Of a stretch of 15,077 bases of DNA, positions 8,163-14,205 are shown piece after piece. Position 1 is the stretch's first letter. Every line of letters begins with the position of its first letter. The translations under genes were made by a program, and so were the position numbers. The stretch comes from a gamma proteobacterium symbiont of Lucinoma myriamae (GTDB taxonomy: Bacteria; Pseudomonadota; Gammaproteobacteria; GRL18), in assembly GCA_025655635.1 (NCBI GenBank), contig JAHXIM010000527.1, forward strand, positions 1-15,077, in the 5' to 3' direction. The notes beneath the pieces are model-generated. The model was not told where the DNA came from and did not search any database. It was given only the letters and a program-made list of their open reading frames with translations.

Positions 8163-8504
8163 TCATTTTAATGATGAGTAATATGAAGCAATATCGGCTA
8201 TATCTGTATCACTCAAACCTTTAGCAATAGCCGACATCATAGGGTCATTGCGCTTATCAGCCTTATAATCATTAACAGATTTAATTAAATAGTCTTTTAT
8301 TTGGCCTGCAATACGTGGAAATGCCGGTTGTCCATTAATGGCATCTTTACCCTCACCTTGTAATCCATGACAGCCAATACAAACAGCCGCTCTGGTCTTA
8401 CCTGCATCAATGGCAGCATCATTGGCTGCTGCATCATCGGTAAAAACAAGCGTTGATGAAATAAGAAATGCAGTACTGGCCAGACACTTTATTATTATTT
8501 TCAT
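8163..8504 (-). CDS. Class I monohaem cytochrome c
   Basis: This 113-residue protein has a signal peptide (about 1-27, ending near DAAA) and one CIGCH haem site at 42-46. M89 or M90 in NDPMMSAIAKGLSD is the likely sixth ligand, and the usual C-terminal helix DIADIASYYSSLK (101-113) closes the fold. It should be a small soluble periplasmic carrier, of the c4/c553 kind, that takes or gives electrons to the tetrahaem protein and possibly to an oxidase. The ATG at 8504 is chosen because AAAGGAGG precedes it. The in-frame start at 8552 would put 16 residues ahead of the leader. This is the first gene of the cluster and lies downstream of the operator-rich region at 8505-9000. Confidence 0.9.
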   Translation of the reverse strand: MKIIIKCLASTAFLISSTLVFTDDAAANDAAIDAGKTRAAVCIGCHGLQGEGKDAINGQPAFPRIAGQIKDYLIKSVNDYKADKRNDPMMSAIAKGLSDTDIADIASYYSSLK

Positions 8505-8537
8505 ATATTTTCCTCCTTTGGATAATCTTAGAACAGG

Positions 8538-8567
8538 AGTATAAACATACAAAATTCATCTTCGCAA
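8538..8567 (-). promoter_or_regulatory. Possible sigma-70 promoter of the cytochrome-SQR operon
   Basis: On the minus strand TTGCGA (8562-8567) and TATACT (8538-8543) are 18 bases apart, a fair -35/-10 pair with transcription starting near 8531. No GG-N10-GC sigma-54 element was found on this strand between 8505 and 9000. The nearest operator copy (8582-8594) would be centred near -57. Confidence 0.4.
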
Positions 8568-8581
8568 GCTATTGTTTTTTA

Positions 8582-8594
8582 TGACATATTGACA
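8582..8594. promoter_or_regulatory. Operator-like repeat copy (TGACATATTGACA)
   Basis: This 13-mer differs from the 8625-8637 copy at one base. It is the copy nearest the cytochrome operon, just upstream of the possible -35 at 8562-8567. Its centre is 43 bp from the next copy, about four helical turns. Confidence 0.5.
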
Positions 8595-8624
8595 TGAAAC
8601 CAATATACGTTCACATTATTTACC

Positions 8625-8637
8625 TGACAAATTGACA
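8625..8637. promoter_or_regulatory. Operator-like repeat copy (TGACAAATTGACA)
   Basis: This is the exact reverse complement of the copy at 8846-8858 and differs from the near-palindrome at 13976-13988 at one base. It is presumed to be bound by the local NtrC-type regulator, because the same motif precedes the regulator operon and a sigma-54 promoter. Confidence 0.6.
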
Positions 8638-8663
8638 ATCACAAAGTCATTAAAACGAATATA

Positions 8664-8676
8664 TGACAAATTCATT
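8664..8676. promoter_or_regulatory. Degenerate operator copy (TGACAAATTCATT)
   Basis: The first nine bases match the 8625 copy and the second arm is lost. Its centre is 39 bp from the 8625 copy, which keeps roughly the same helical face. Confidence 0.35.
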
Positions 8677-8845
8677 TACGTCAATTATGAGAGAATCCAT
8701 TACTTAAATAAATTGAAACTTATTGAAAAAATTAGCCTAAGCTGATGTTTATTAGACAGGTATTTTAAAATAGACATAGGTAGTGATATTTCACAATGTA
8801 AGATTTATACGTTTTATTTTTTTTAATTTATTACAAGATTAAACA

Positions 8846-8858
8846 TGTCAATTTGTCA
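8846..8858. promoter_or_regulatory. Operator-like repeat copy (TGTCAATTTGTCA)
   Basis: This is an exact inverted copy of the 8625-8637 site. It lies about 175 bp upstream of the transcription start predicted for the 9051 gene and could serve that sigma-54 promoter as an upstream activator site. The rest of 8680-9000 is very AT-rich with no gene that I can support. Confidence 0.55.
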
Positions 8859-8999
8859 GAGACAATAAAATTATTAAACAAATTTAATAGAAATTAATAA
8901 CAAATAATTTATTTTATTAATAAAATTTAACATTAATATGAATTTTTTGATAATAAACGACTGGCTATGAAATAGTGTATTTTTTTACAACATAACGTT

Positions 9000-9016
9000 A
9001 CGGCATGGATTTTGCT
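9000..9016 (+). promoter_or_regulatory. Sigma-54 promoter (-24/-12) for the 9051 gene
   Basis: CGGCATGGATTTTGCT (9001-9016) matches the sigma-54 pattern at GGCA, the G after it and TTGCT, with GG (9002-9003) and GC (9014-9015) 10 bases apart. Transcription would start near 9027, which rules out the TTG at 9012 as the start codon and supports the ATG at 9051. Confidence 0.65.
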
Positions 9017-9050
9017 CTTTATTTCTTTTTTACAAGACACAAAGATTATT

Positions 9051-9422
9051 ATGCCAATTACAAAATTAACCACCGATGAAGCACTTGAACTATTAGTCGA
9101 ACTTATCCGTCACTTGTTTAAAGACAATATTGCGCAATTGAAACAGGAGTCGATTAAAAGACGTTTTGAAAAAGATTGTTTTAATGTATTAGATACATTA
9201 AAACAAGCACCTCAACAAACCATTAGTCATCAGCCTATCTGGGTACAACGCTTAGTCTATGAAATGCTGGGGCAATATGTGATGTTTTATAGCCTGCAGC
9301 CCAATCAATTGCTCAATATTGAACTCATTGAAAACATGACTCAAAATGAAAAAATTTCTGCATTGCTAGCTCAGGAAATAGTACCAAACTCATGGCCATA
9401 TCCTGAATCAGTTCCATTATAA
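9051..9422 (+). CDS. Hypothetical protein, 123 residues, sigma-54 controlled
   Basis: I do not recognise a family. The protein is soluble and predicted to be mostly helical: an amphipathic opening (MPITKLTTDEALELLVELIR), a basic segment near residues 33-38, and a second half rich in glutamine and aromatic residues. It has no signal peptide or membrane span and only two cysteines or fewer. The ATG at 9051 is chosen because the sigma-54 promoter at 9001-9016 puts the transcript start near 9027. The Shine-Dalgarno sequence is poor (ACAAAG). Its stop overlaps the hydrophobic reading-frame extension of the convergent gene by six bases. The shared promoter type suggests a role in the same stress or respiratory response as the other sigma-54 genes here. 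Confidence 0.6.
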   Translation: MPITKLTTDEALELLVELIRHLFKDNIAQLKQESIKRRFEKDCFNVLDTLKQAPQQTISHQPIWVQRLVYEMLGQYVMFYSLQPNQLLNIELIENMTQNEKISALLAQEIVPNSWPYPESVPL

Positions 9423-9482
9423 TAGGATAAGAGATACCAGCAGACCGACTGCCAGACCAATAAGAAATGGATGCGCCGTTAA
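9417..9482 (-). other. In-frame hydrophobic continuation beyond the TGA of the 9483-10409 gene
   Basis: After the TGA at 9483-9485 the same frame runs on for 21 sense codons to a TAA at 9417-9419. It would encode LTAHPFLIGLAVGLLVSLIL plus one leucine, which is a typical single membrane helix. No start codon of its own is visible. This could be the lost C-terminal anchor of that protein after a nonsense mutation, a product of TGA readthrough, or chance. Confidence 0.45.
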
Positions 9483-10409
9483 TCATAGAATGAGTCGAGT
9501 AATAAAACGGACTATTGTTAACATAAATGTCATCGGAGGCTGTTTGACCGGTTCATTCCAATCAAAACTGATCAGTCGATCCATAAAGTTTTGTTGTACA
9601 CAACCTTCCAGACTAAAGACATGAATATCATCACAGGACTGACGAGCTAAGCGCAAATCTCTGGAAAACTCTTGCCAGTTAAGCGGCGCAGAATTGATAC
9701 CTGGAAACTCAACACCCCCACCAGTTATACCCACAGCAACAGAGTCGGCACCGCAGGCATAATTACACAATACGGCAGCACCATAAGGTCGAAAAAAGCT
9801 GGAATAAAGCATTAATACTCGACGATTAGACGGCACATCAGTAACACCTAAAACACGGCCCAGGATGCAGGAGCCTGCCTTACGATCATCATCCATAAAT
9901 AAAAATTCATAACTATCAACTTTATAGCCATTATTTTGCATACGTGAAACTAATGAATGGTATTCCTTACAGGCATCATCGAAACATTTTTTTCGACACA
10001 TACGTTTAAAAAGAGCAGGAATAATACGCAGCTTGTTGTTCAGCAGATTGTGAATTTCACTAATATCCGGTTCAATGTCTACACCTAAACCAGCCCATCG
10101 TAAACTATGTTTATTGGTCCATTCTAAAAACTCACTATAAGCTGCAGAAGCTTTAGGGGCATTACCCATATTATACCAATAGCCTTCTTCTTCTCTAAGC
10201 AGCTGCCAGGCTATAACAGGAATATTATATTCATTTAATTGGTGAACAATTCTTGCCCGAGCTTCACTAAAGTCCAGTATGCCCAAGCTTACGGTGGCCT
10301 GAAGTTTTCGCAATTGAGTAAACAACAATTCATTTGAGAAGAGTTTTGTTAATTCAACACTTGATAGTTCACAAAAAAAAGTTAATTTTTCAGGGGCACC
10401 ATTATTCAT
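9483..10409 (-). CDS. TIM-barrel-like protein, possible glycoside hydrolase relative; unknown function
   Basis: This 308-residue protein has an alternating strand/helix layout like an alpha/beta barrel. Strands are seen near 10-15, 39-45, 63-70, 105-115, 166-172, 197-203, 223-229 and 262-268. GLGVDIEPD (107-115) ends a strand with acidic residues D111 and E113 placed as in glycosidase catalytic DxE motifs, and FSLEG (265-269) offers another acid at E268. No signal peptide is visible. Nine cysteines are present, some paired in sequence (CRKKC, 138-142). The C-terminus is hydrophobic and the reading frame continues past the stop into a membrane-helix-like stretch. It has its own sigma-54 promoter and no clear Shine-Dalgarno. 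The substrate and catalysis are unknown; it might be a non-catalytic barrel. Confidence 0.6.
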   Translation of the reverse strand: MNNGAPEKLTFFCELSSVELTKLFSNELLFTQLRKLQATVSLGILDFSEARARIVHQLNEYNIPVIAWQLLREEEGYWYNMGNAPKASAAYSEFLEWTNKHSLRWAGLGVDIEPDISEIHNLLNNKLRIIPALFKRMCRKKCFDDACKEYHSLVSRMQNNGYKVDSYEFLFMDDDRKAGSCILGRVLGVTDVPSNRRVLMLYSSFFRPYGAAVLCNYACGADSVAVGITGGGVEFPGINSAPLNWQEFSRDLRLARQSCDDIHVFSLEGCVQQNFMDRLISFDWNEPVKQPPMTFMLTIVRFITRLIL

Positions 10410-10448
10410 TTTTATTCAATACCTGCTACAAGATAAAACAGTGAAAAC

Positions 10449-10464
10449 AGCAAGAAACATACCA
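10449..10464 (-). promoter_or_regulatory. Sigma-54 promoter (-24/-12) for the 10409 gene
   Basis: On the minus strand TGGTATGTTTCTTGCT has GG and GC 10 bases apart and an exact TTGCT at -12. Transcription would start near 10438, giving a 28-base leader. This lets the gene be expressed apart from the regulator operon that ends at 10560. Confidence 0.68.
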
Positions 10465-10507
10465 ATAGTACACAAAGAAAATCATATACAGGACTGGTGC
10501 TAAACCA

Positions 10508-10520
10508 TGACAAATCTATA
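10508..10520. promoter_or_regulatory. Operator half-site upstream of the 10409 gene
   Basis: TGACAAATCTATA keeps the first eight bases of the operator and loses the second arm. Its centre is about 76 bp upstream of the predicted start for the minus-strand gene. It is a weak call because only one arm is present. Confidence 0.3.
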
Positions 10521-10559
10521 TCCGAAAACTATCAACTGAAAAACAAAGAAATTACTTAT

Positions 10560-11978
10560 TTAAACAAGTACCTTTTCGGATATATCATTGGCACGACGAT
10601 TTAGTTGTTGCGTTACTTGAATGTTTTCTTCACCAATATTGTGTTTCTTAATTAGACGATAGACCTGACGTTCACTAATACCCATTATTTGCGCAATAGT
10701 CATTCTATGTCCGTCGTGTTTCTGCATTAACATTTTTAAGTAACAGGCTTCAATTTCCTCAAGAGTCGGATCCATACCAGGATTAATATCAAGCTGGAAA
10801 TTACCGCCTACTTTTTCACAACCTCTCATACTAAAATGTTCACCACGAATAATTTTATTTTGTCGTGAAAGAATAATAGCTCTTTCCACCATATTTTTTA
10901 ATTCGCGAACATTACCCGGCCAGTCATAAGCGATAAGTTTTCTCATTGCTTCTTTGGTCACGGATTTTTTCATACGCATTGAAAAATTATGGTTGCTGAT
11001 AAAATGTTCAACCAAAAATGTAATATCTTCTCGTCGCTCTCTCAAAGGCGGATTGTGCAGACTAAATGCATCCAGGCGGTAATAAAGATCGGCACGAAAC
11101 TCGTTATTTTCAGACATTTTTTTCAAATCCCGATTGGTTGCAGCAACAATGCGTACATTTGAAGTAATATCTTTCGTCCCCCCGACACGCCGAAATTTAC
11201 CCGTTTCTAAAACTCGTAGTAATTTAGCCTGAATGGCCGGTGGAATTTCACCAATTTCATCAAGGAATAGTGTACCCCCCGAAGCCCCTTCTATTAAGCC
11301 TTTTTTCTTACCATTAGCACCGGTAAAGGCCCCTTTTTCATGACCAAATAATTCTGATTCAAATAAGTTTTCCTGCAAAGTACAACAATCAACTGCAACA
11401 AAGTTATTGTCCGCACGCTGACTTTGCTCATGAATAGCACGCGCAACCAGCTCTTTACCAGAGCCACTCTCACCTAACACTAATACTGTCATATCACTGG
11501 GTGCAACGGCATCAATGAGTTCTTTTGCCTGTTCAAGTGCAGGACTTTGGCCTATCATAAACGGCAGCTTGCTATTTTGCTCCTTGAGACGTGATTTATA
11601 AAACAGATGATCCGCTTCTAATGCGGTATTTTTAAGCACACGATCAACCGTCAGTGTTAATTCGTCCGGACTGACCGGTTTAGTAAGATAGTGTGCTGCA
11701 CCCGCCTGCATAGCATCCACCGCATTTTTAACTGTACCATAGGCTGTCAATACAATCACAGGATGTGATTCAATCAGTTCAGGTAATGCACTGATACAGT
11801 CGCCGTCAGGAAGGCGCATATCTGAAATCACCAGATCAGGTTCATGTTTACTCAGGTAATTTTTAGCTTTAAACAAACTATCAACACCAATAGCTGTATG
11901 TCCCATACCTTCAAGCTGGTAGACAATCATTTGATTAACTAATTGATCATCTTCAATAACCAGTATTTTAGTTTTCAT
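10560..11978 (-). CDS. NtrC-family sigma-54-dependent response regulator
   Basis: This 472-residue protein has the standard three domains. The receiver (about 1-120) has acidic residues E9/D10/D11, phospho-acceptor D53 and K100. The AAA+ domain (about 140-370) has Walker A GESGSGKE (169-176), the GAFTGA sigma-54 loop (216-221), Walker B GGTLFLDEI (234-242) and an RLDAF/PLRER region (301-315). A Fis-type helix-turn-helix (about 424-446) ends the protein, after which about 26 extra residues follow. It should bind palindromic upstream sites and open sigma-54 promoters when phosphorylated. It overlaps the sensor kinase gene as ATGA, so the two form a pair. The local TGACAAATTGTCA-type sites are its candidate targets. 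Confidence 0.93.
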   Translation of the reverse strand: MKTKILVIEDDQLVNQMIVYQLEGMGHTAIGVDSLFKAKNYLSKHEPDLVISDMRLPDGDCISALPELIESHPVIVLTAYGTVKNAVDAMQAGAAHYLTKPVSPDELTLTVDRVLKNTALEADHLFYKSRLKEQNSKLPFMIGQSPALEQAKELIDAVAPSDMTVLVLGESGSGKELVARAIHEQSQRADNNFVAVDCCTLQENLFESELFGHEKGAFTGANGKKKGLIEGASGGTLFLDEIGEIPPAIQAKLLRVLETGKFRRVGGTKDITSNVRIVAATNRDLKKMSENNEFRADLYYRLDAFSLHNPPLRERREDITFLVEHFISNHNFSMRMKKSVTKEAMRKLIAYDWPGNVRELKNMVERAIILSRQNKIIRGEHFSMRGCEKVGGNFQLDINPGMDPTLEEIEACYLKMLMQKHDGHRMTIAQIMGISERQVYRLIKKHNIGEENIQVTQQLNRRANDISEKVLV

Positions 11979-13834
11979 TGTTTTAACCTCTCTATAGAAG
12001 CTTCAGGAATTGTTATAATAAAACAGCTGCCTTTACCCAATGAAGTAATAGCTTCTAGTGTGCCGCCGTAACCTTCGACAATAGAACGTGATATGGGTAA
12101 GCCAAGTCCAGTACCATGTACATTATCAGCACGGCGACTAAAAAATGGCATAAATATTTTGCTCAGATGTTTTTCTGATATACCGACACCCGTATCTTCA
12201 AAATGAATAATAATCTGTCCATCCTTAATAATACCTTTAATATTAAGCACACCACCAGAAGGCATGGCATGAAAGGCATTTTGTACCAGATTCAAAATCA
12301 GCATGCGCATCTCACTCTCACTGGCAAACACCCTCAGCGGCTTATCTGGAAAGGTTTCAACAACGTTGATTAATGCCTGTTCAGCATCCCATTTAACAAG
12401 GCCTAAAACATCTTTAATTGCATTGTGAACATCGACTAACTCATCTTTACCTGATGGTACAGCACTCAGACGTAATAAACGATCGGTCATTTGAATACAT
12501 TGATCCATGGATTTAGAAATAATATCAATGTAGTTACTCATATTTTCTGAGTTTCGCGGACTTTCATTTGTAATACTATTAACCGCTAATTTCATTGAAC
12601 TTAAGGGATTAAATATTTCATGAGCTACATTGGCAGCAAGATGGCCTAATTCTGACAGGCGTTGTTCATGGGTAAAGCGAACTTCCTGAGTCAGATCACG
12701 TATGGATTCAATCATCAGAGTGGTTTCTTTACCCTCTTTAACAAAAGTCATAGGGGCGGCAAAAATTTCAACATCAAGTACACTGCCATCACAGCGCTTT
12801 TGACGTCGAACGACTTTGAATGGTTTGGCTGTTTTACGAACTTCTTCCAGAGTACAATTCGTTAAATCAGTAGGACAAGGAGTATCCCGTCCCTGAGTAG
12901 CAGCATAACATTTTTCGCCAACCCACAATTTATCAGGACAGCCTGTTTGTTTAAGAAATGCTTTATTAACCAGGAGCATATTAAAATTATCATCAATAAT
13001 GCGCAAACCATCAGGAATTGCATCCACAAGCGCTTGAAGGAAAGTTTTTTCTTCTTTTAAGCTGCGCATACTGTTCTGCAGGTTGGATGCCATCAGGTTA
13101 AATGTATTACCAAGAACAGAGAGTTCATCATTACCTTTGGTAATGACTCGCGTTTCACATCGCCCCTCTGCAATGGCCTGACTGGCATTGCAGAGCGTAT
13201 GCACAGGTTTTAGGATATATCGACGGATGAACCACCAGCCACCCAAAAGATTAATGATGACAATCAATGCGCCCGCCCCCATAAGAATAAGTGTCGTATT
13301 ACGAACCTTTTGTTTGATTGAAGATGCATCATAGTCAACAACCAGAATACCATTTACTGGATTTACATCAGTCGCTCCATGACATTCTTTGCATTGGGGT
13401 TTATTGTTGACGGGATTAATACTGCGCAGTACTTCTTTGCCGTTTTTGTCTTGTATAAATTGACTGCTAGGAGTGAAATTATCTGGCATACCGACATTGA
13501 GATTGGTATTGATATATTCAGCATGACTGGAGAAGCGTACCTGCCCTTTGGGATTGACAATCATCACTCGATTAATATTAGGTTGTTGTCCTAAGCGCTT
13601 GACAATAAACTTTAAGCCTTCTAAATCACGTTTAAGCATGGCATTTTCTAAAGAAGACTGGAGCAGCCGATTTACATCACGAGCGGCCTGAGCACGTTCA
13701 TCAGCCAGTTCAGACTGATAAAACGCTAGAAACAAGCCCATAAAAACTAATGAACTGGTTAAAAATCCACTAATAGTCGCTAAGGTAAATTTTTGATTGA
13801 GGCTTTTTGCCGATAGTATCATATAAGTACTCAT
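11975..13834 (-). CDS. Membrane sensor histidine kinase with periplasmic CxxCH haem motif and PAS domain
   Basis: This 619-residue protein has two membrane helices (about 18-38 and 180-203) flanking a periplasmic sensor domain. That domain carries CKECH at 148-152, a c-type haem attachment motif. A HAMP linker (about 204-256), a PAS domain (about 262-380), a DHp domain with H405 in VAHEIFNP, and a HATPase domain with N519, DTGVGI (547-552) and GTGLGLP (574-580) follow. The PAS domain contains four cysteines, C299, C309, C320 and C327, in a CY..PC..C arrangement seen in other kinases. The likely input is redox state or a small gas through the haem; this is inference. The start may be this ATG or one four codons downstream (ATG at 13823), as the ribosome-binding site is poor. 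It is the first gene of the kinase-regulator operon. Confidence 0.92.
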   Translation of the reverse strand: MSTYMILSAKSLNQKFTLATISGFLTSSLVFMGLFLAFYQSELADERAQAARDVNRLLQSSLENAMLKRDLEGLKFIVKRLGQQPNINRVMIVNPKGQVRFSSHAEYINTNLNVGMPDNFTPSSQFIQDKNGKEVLRSINPVNNKPQCKECHGATDVNPVNGILVVDYDASSIKQKVRNTTLILMGAGALIVIINLLGGWWFIRRYILKPVHTLCNASQAIAEGRCETRVITKGNDELSVLGNTFNLMASNLQNSMRSLKEEKTFLQALVDAIPDGLRIIDDNFNMLLVNKAFLKQTGCPDKLWVGEKCYAATQGRDTPCPTDLTNCTLEEVRKTAKPFKVVRRQKRCDGSVLDVEIFAAPMTFVKEGKETTLMIESIRDLTQEVRFTHEQRLSELGHLAANVAHEIFNPLSSMKLAVNSITNESPRNSENMSNYIDIISKSMDQCIQMTDRLLRLSAVPSGKDELVDVHNAIKDVLGLVKWDAEQALINVVETFPDKPLRVFASESEMRMLILNLVQNAFHAMPSGGVLNIKGIIKDGQIIIHFEDTGVGISEKHLSKIFMPFFSRRADNVHGTGLGLPISRSIVEGYGGTLEAITSLGKGSCFIITIPEASIERLKQ

Positions 13835-13899
13835 TCCACTTGCGCATTAAAAAAAGATTTTTATACACAATGACACCGGGATTAACCCAGTACTAAATA

Positions 13900-13931
13900 A
13901 GGTAGAGTAAGCAACAGCAGCAACTCTACCT
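13900..13931. repeat. 9-bp stem, 14-base loop inverted repeat upstream of the kinase gene
   Basis: AGGTAGAGT (13900-13908) pairs with ACTCTACCT (13923-13931). In the minus-strand transcript the hairpin would sit at or near the 5' end of the predicted kinase mRNA. No T-run follows, so it is not an ordinary terminator. It may be a leader hairpin or a protein-binding palindrome. Confidence 0.55.
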
Positions 13932-13934
13932 AGC

Positions 13935-13963
13935 ACTATTTTGATTTATTATAAGCTTGTCAA
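13935..13963 (-). promoter_or_regulatory. Possible sigma-70 promoter of the kinase-regulator operon
   Basis: On the minus strand a consensus -35 TTGACA (13958-13963) is followed after 17 bases by AATAGT (13935-13940), a 4/6 match to -10. Transcription would start near 13928. The near-palindromic operator at 13976-13988 is centred near -54, a position from which the regulator could act on its own operon. Confidence 0.45.
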
Positions 13964-13975
13964 TCTAAAATACTA

Positions 13976-13988
13976 TGACAAATTGTCA
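13976..13988. promoter_or_regulatory. Near-perfect palindromic operator TGACAAATTGTCA
   Basis: Only the central base breaks symmetry (TGACAA-n-TTGTCA). It lies between the divergent kinase operon and the 14206 gene, and is centred about 119 bp upstream of the transcription start predicted from the sigma-54 promoter at 14075-14090, a usual distance for an NtrC-type enhancer site. It is the best copy of the motif in the window. Confidence 0.7.
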
Positions 13989-14074
13989 GTCTCAGTCATT
14001 TTTTTAGTTATTTTCTAATCAGCATTTATTGCTAAATTACAGATGTTGAGACTATGGTTAGAAATTATCTACTC

Positions 14075-14090
14075 TGGCGCATCTCTTGCT
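14075..14090 (+). promoter_or_regulatory. Sigma-54 promoter (-24/-12) for the 14206 gene
   Basis: TGGCGCATCTCTTGCT has TGGC, GG-N10-GC spacing (14076-14077 and 14088-14089) and an exact TTGCT. Transcription would start near 14101, leaving a leader of about 104 bases. The operator at 13976-13988 stands about 119 bp upstream of that start. Confidence 0.75.
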
Positions 14091-14205
14091 ATACAGTATA
14101 AAGATGATTGTTTGAGAGCCAATAGTATCATTAAATTGCTGCCTAAAATAACTCTCTACTTTCAAATTTTATTAGCTTCTCACAATCAATTACAAAGGGA
14201 ATACC

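Noticed and set aside
8101..8166. Upstream start for the tetrahaem cytochrome
   Set aside because: The ATG at 8100 has GGGAGG before it and starts the signal peptide; the longer form puts 22 residues ahead of the leader.
8505..8552. Upstream start for the monohaem cytochrome
   Set aside because: The ATG at 8504 has a strong AAAGGAGG and begins directly with a signal peptide; the extension would bury the leader.
8581..8860. Repeated TGACA motifs as a CRISPR array
   Set aside because: The repeats are 13 bp, in both orientations and unevenly spaced; they behave as regulator sites.
8962..8977. Second sigma-54-like element upstream of 9051 (TGGCTATGAAATAGTG)
   Set aside because: The -12 GC is GT and the TTGC is lost, while a much better element lies at 9001-9016.
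9012..9050. Upstream TTG start for the 9051 gene
   Set aside because: It lies inside the -12 element of the sigma-54 promoter, ahead of the predicted transcript start; the ATG at 9051 fits better.
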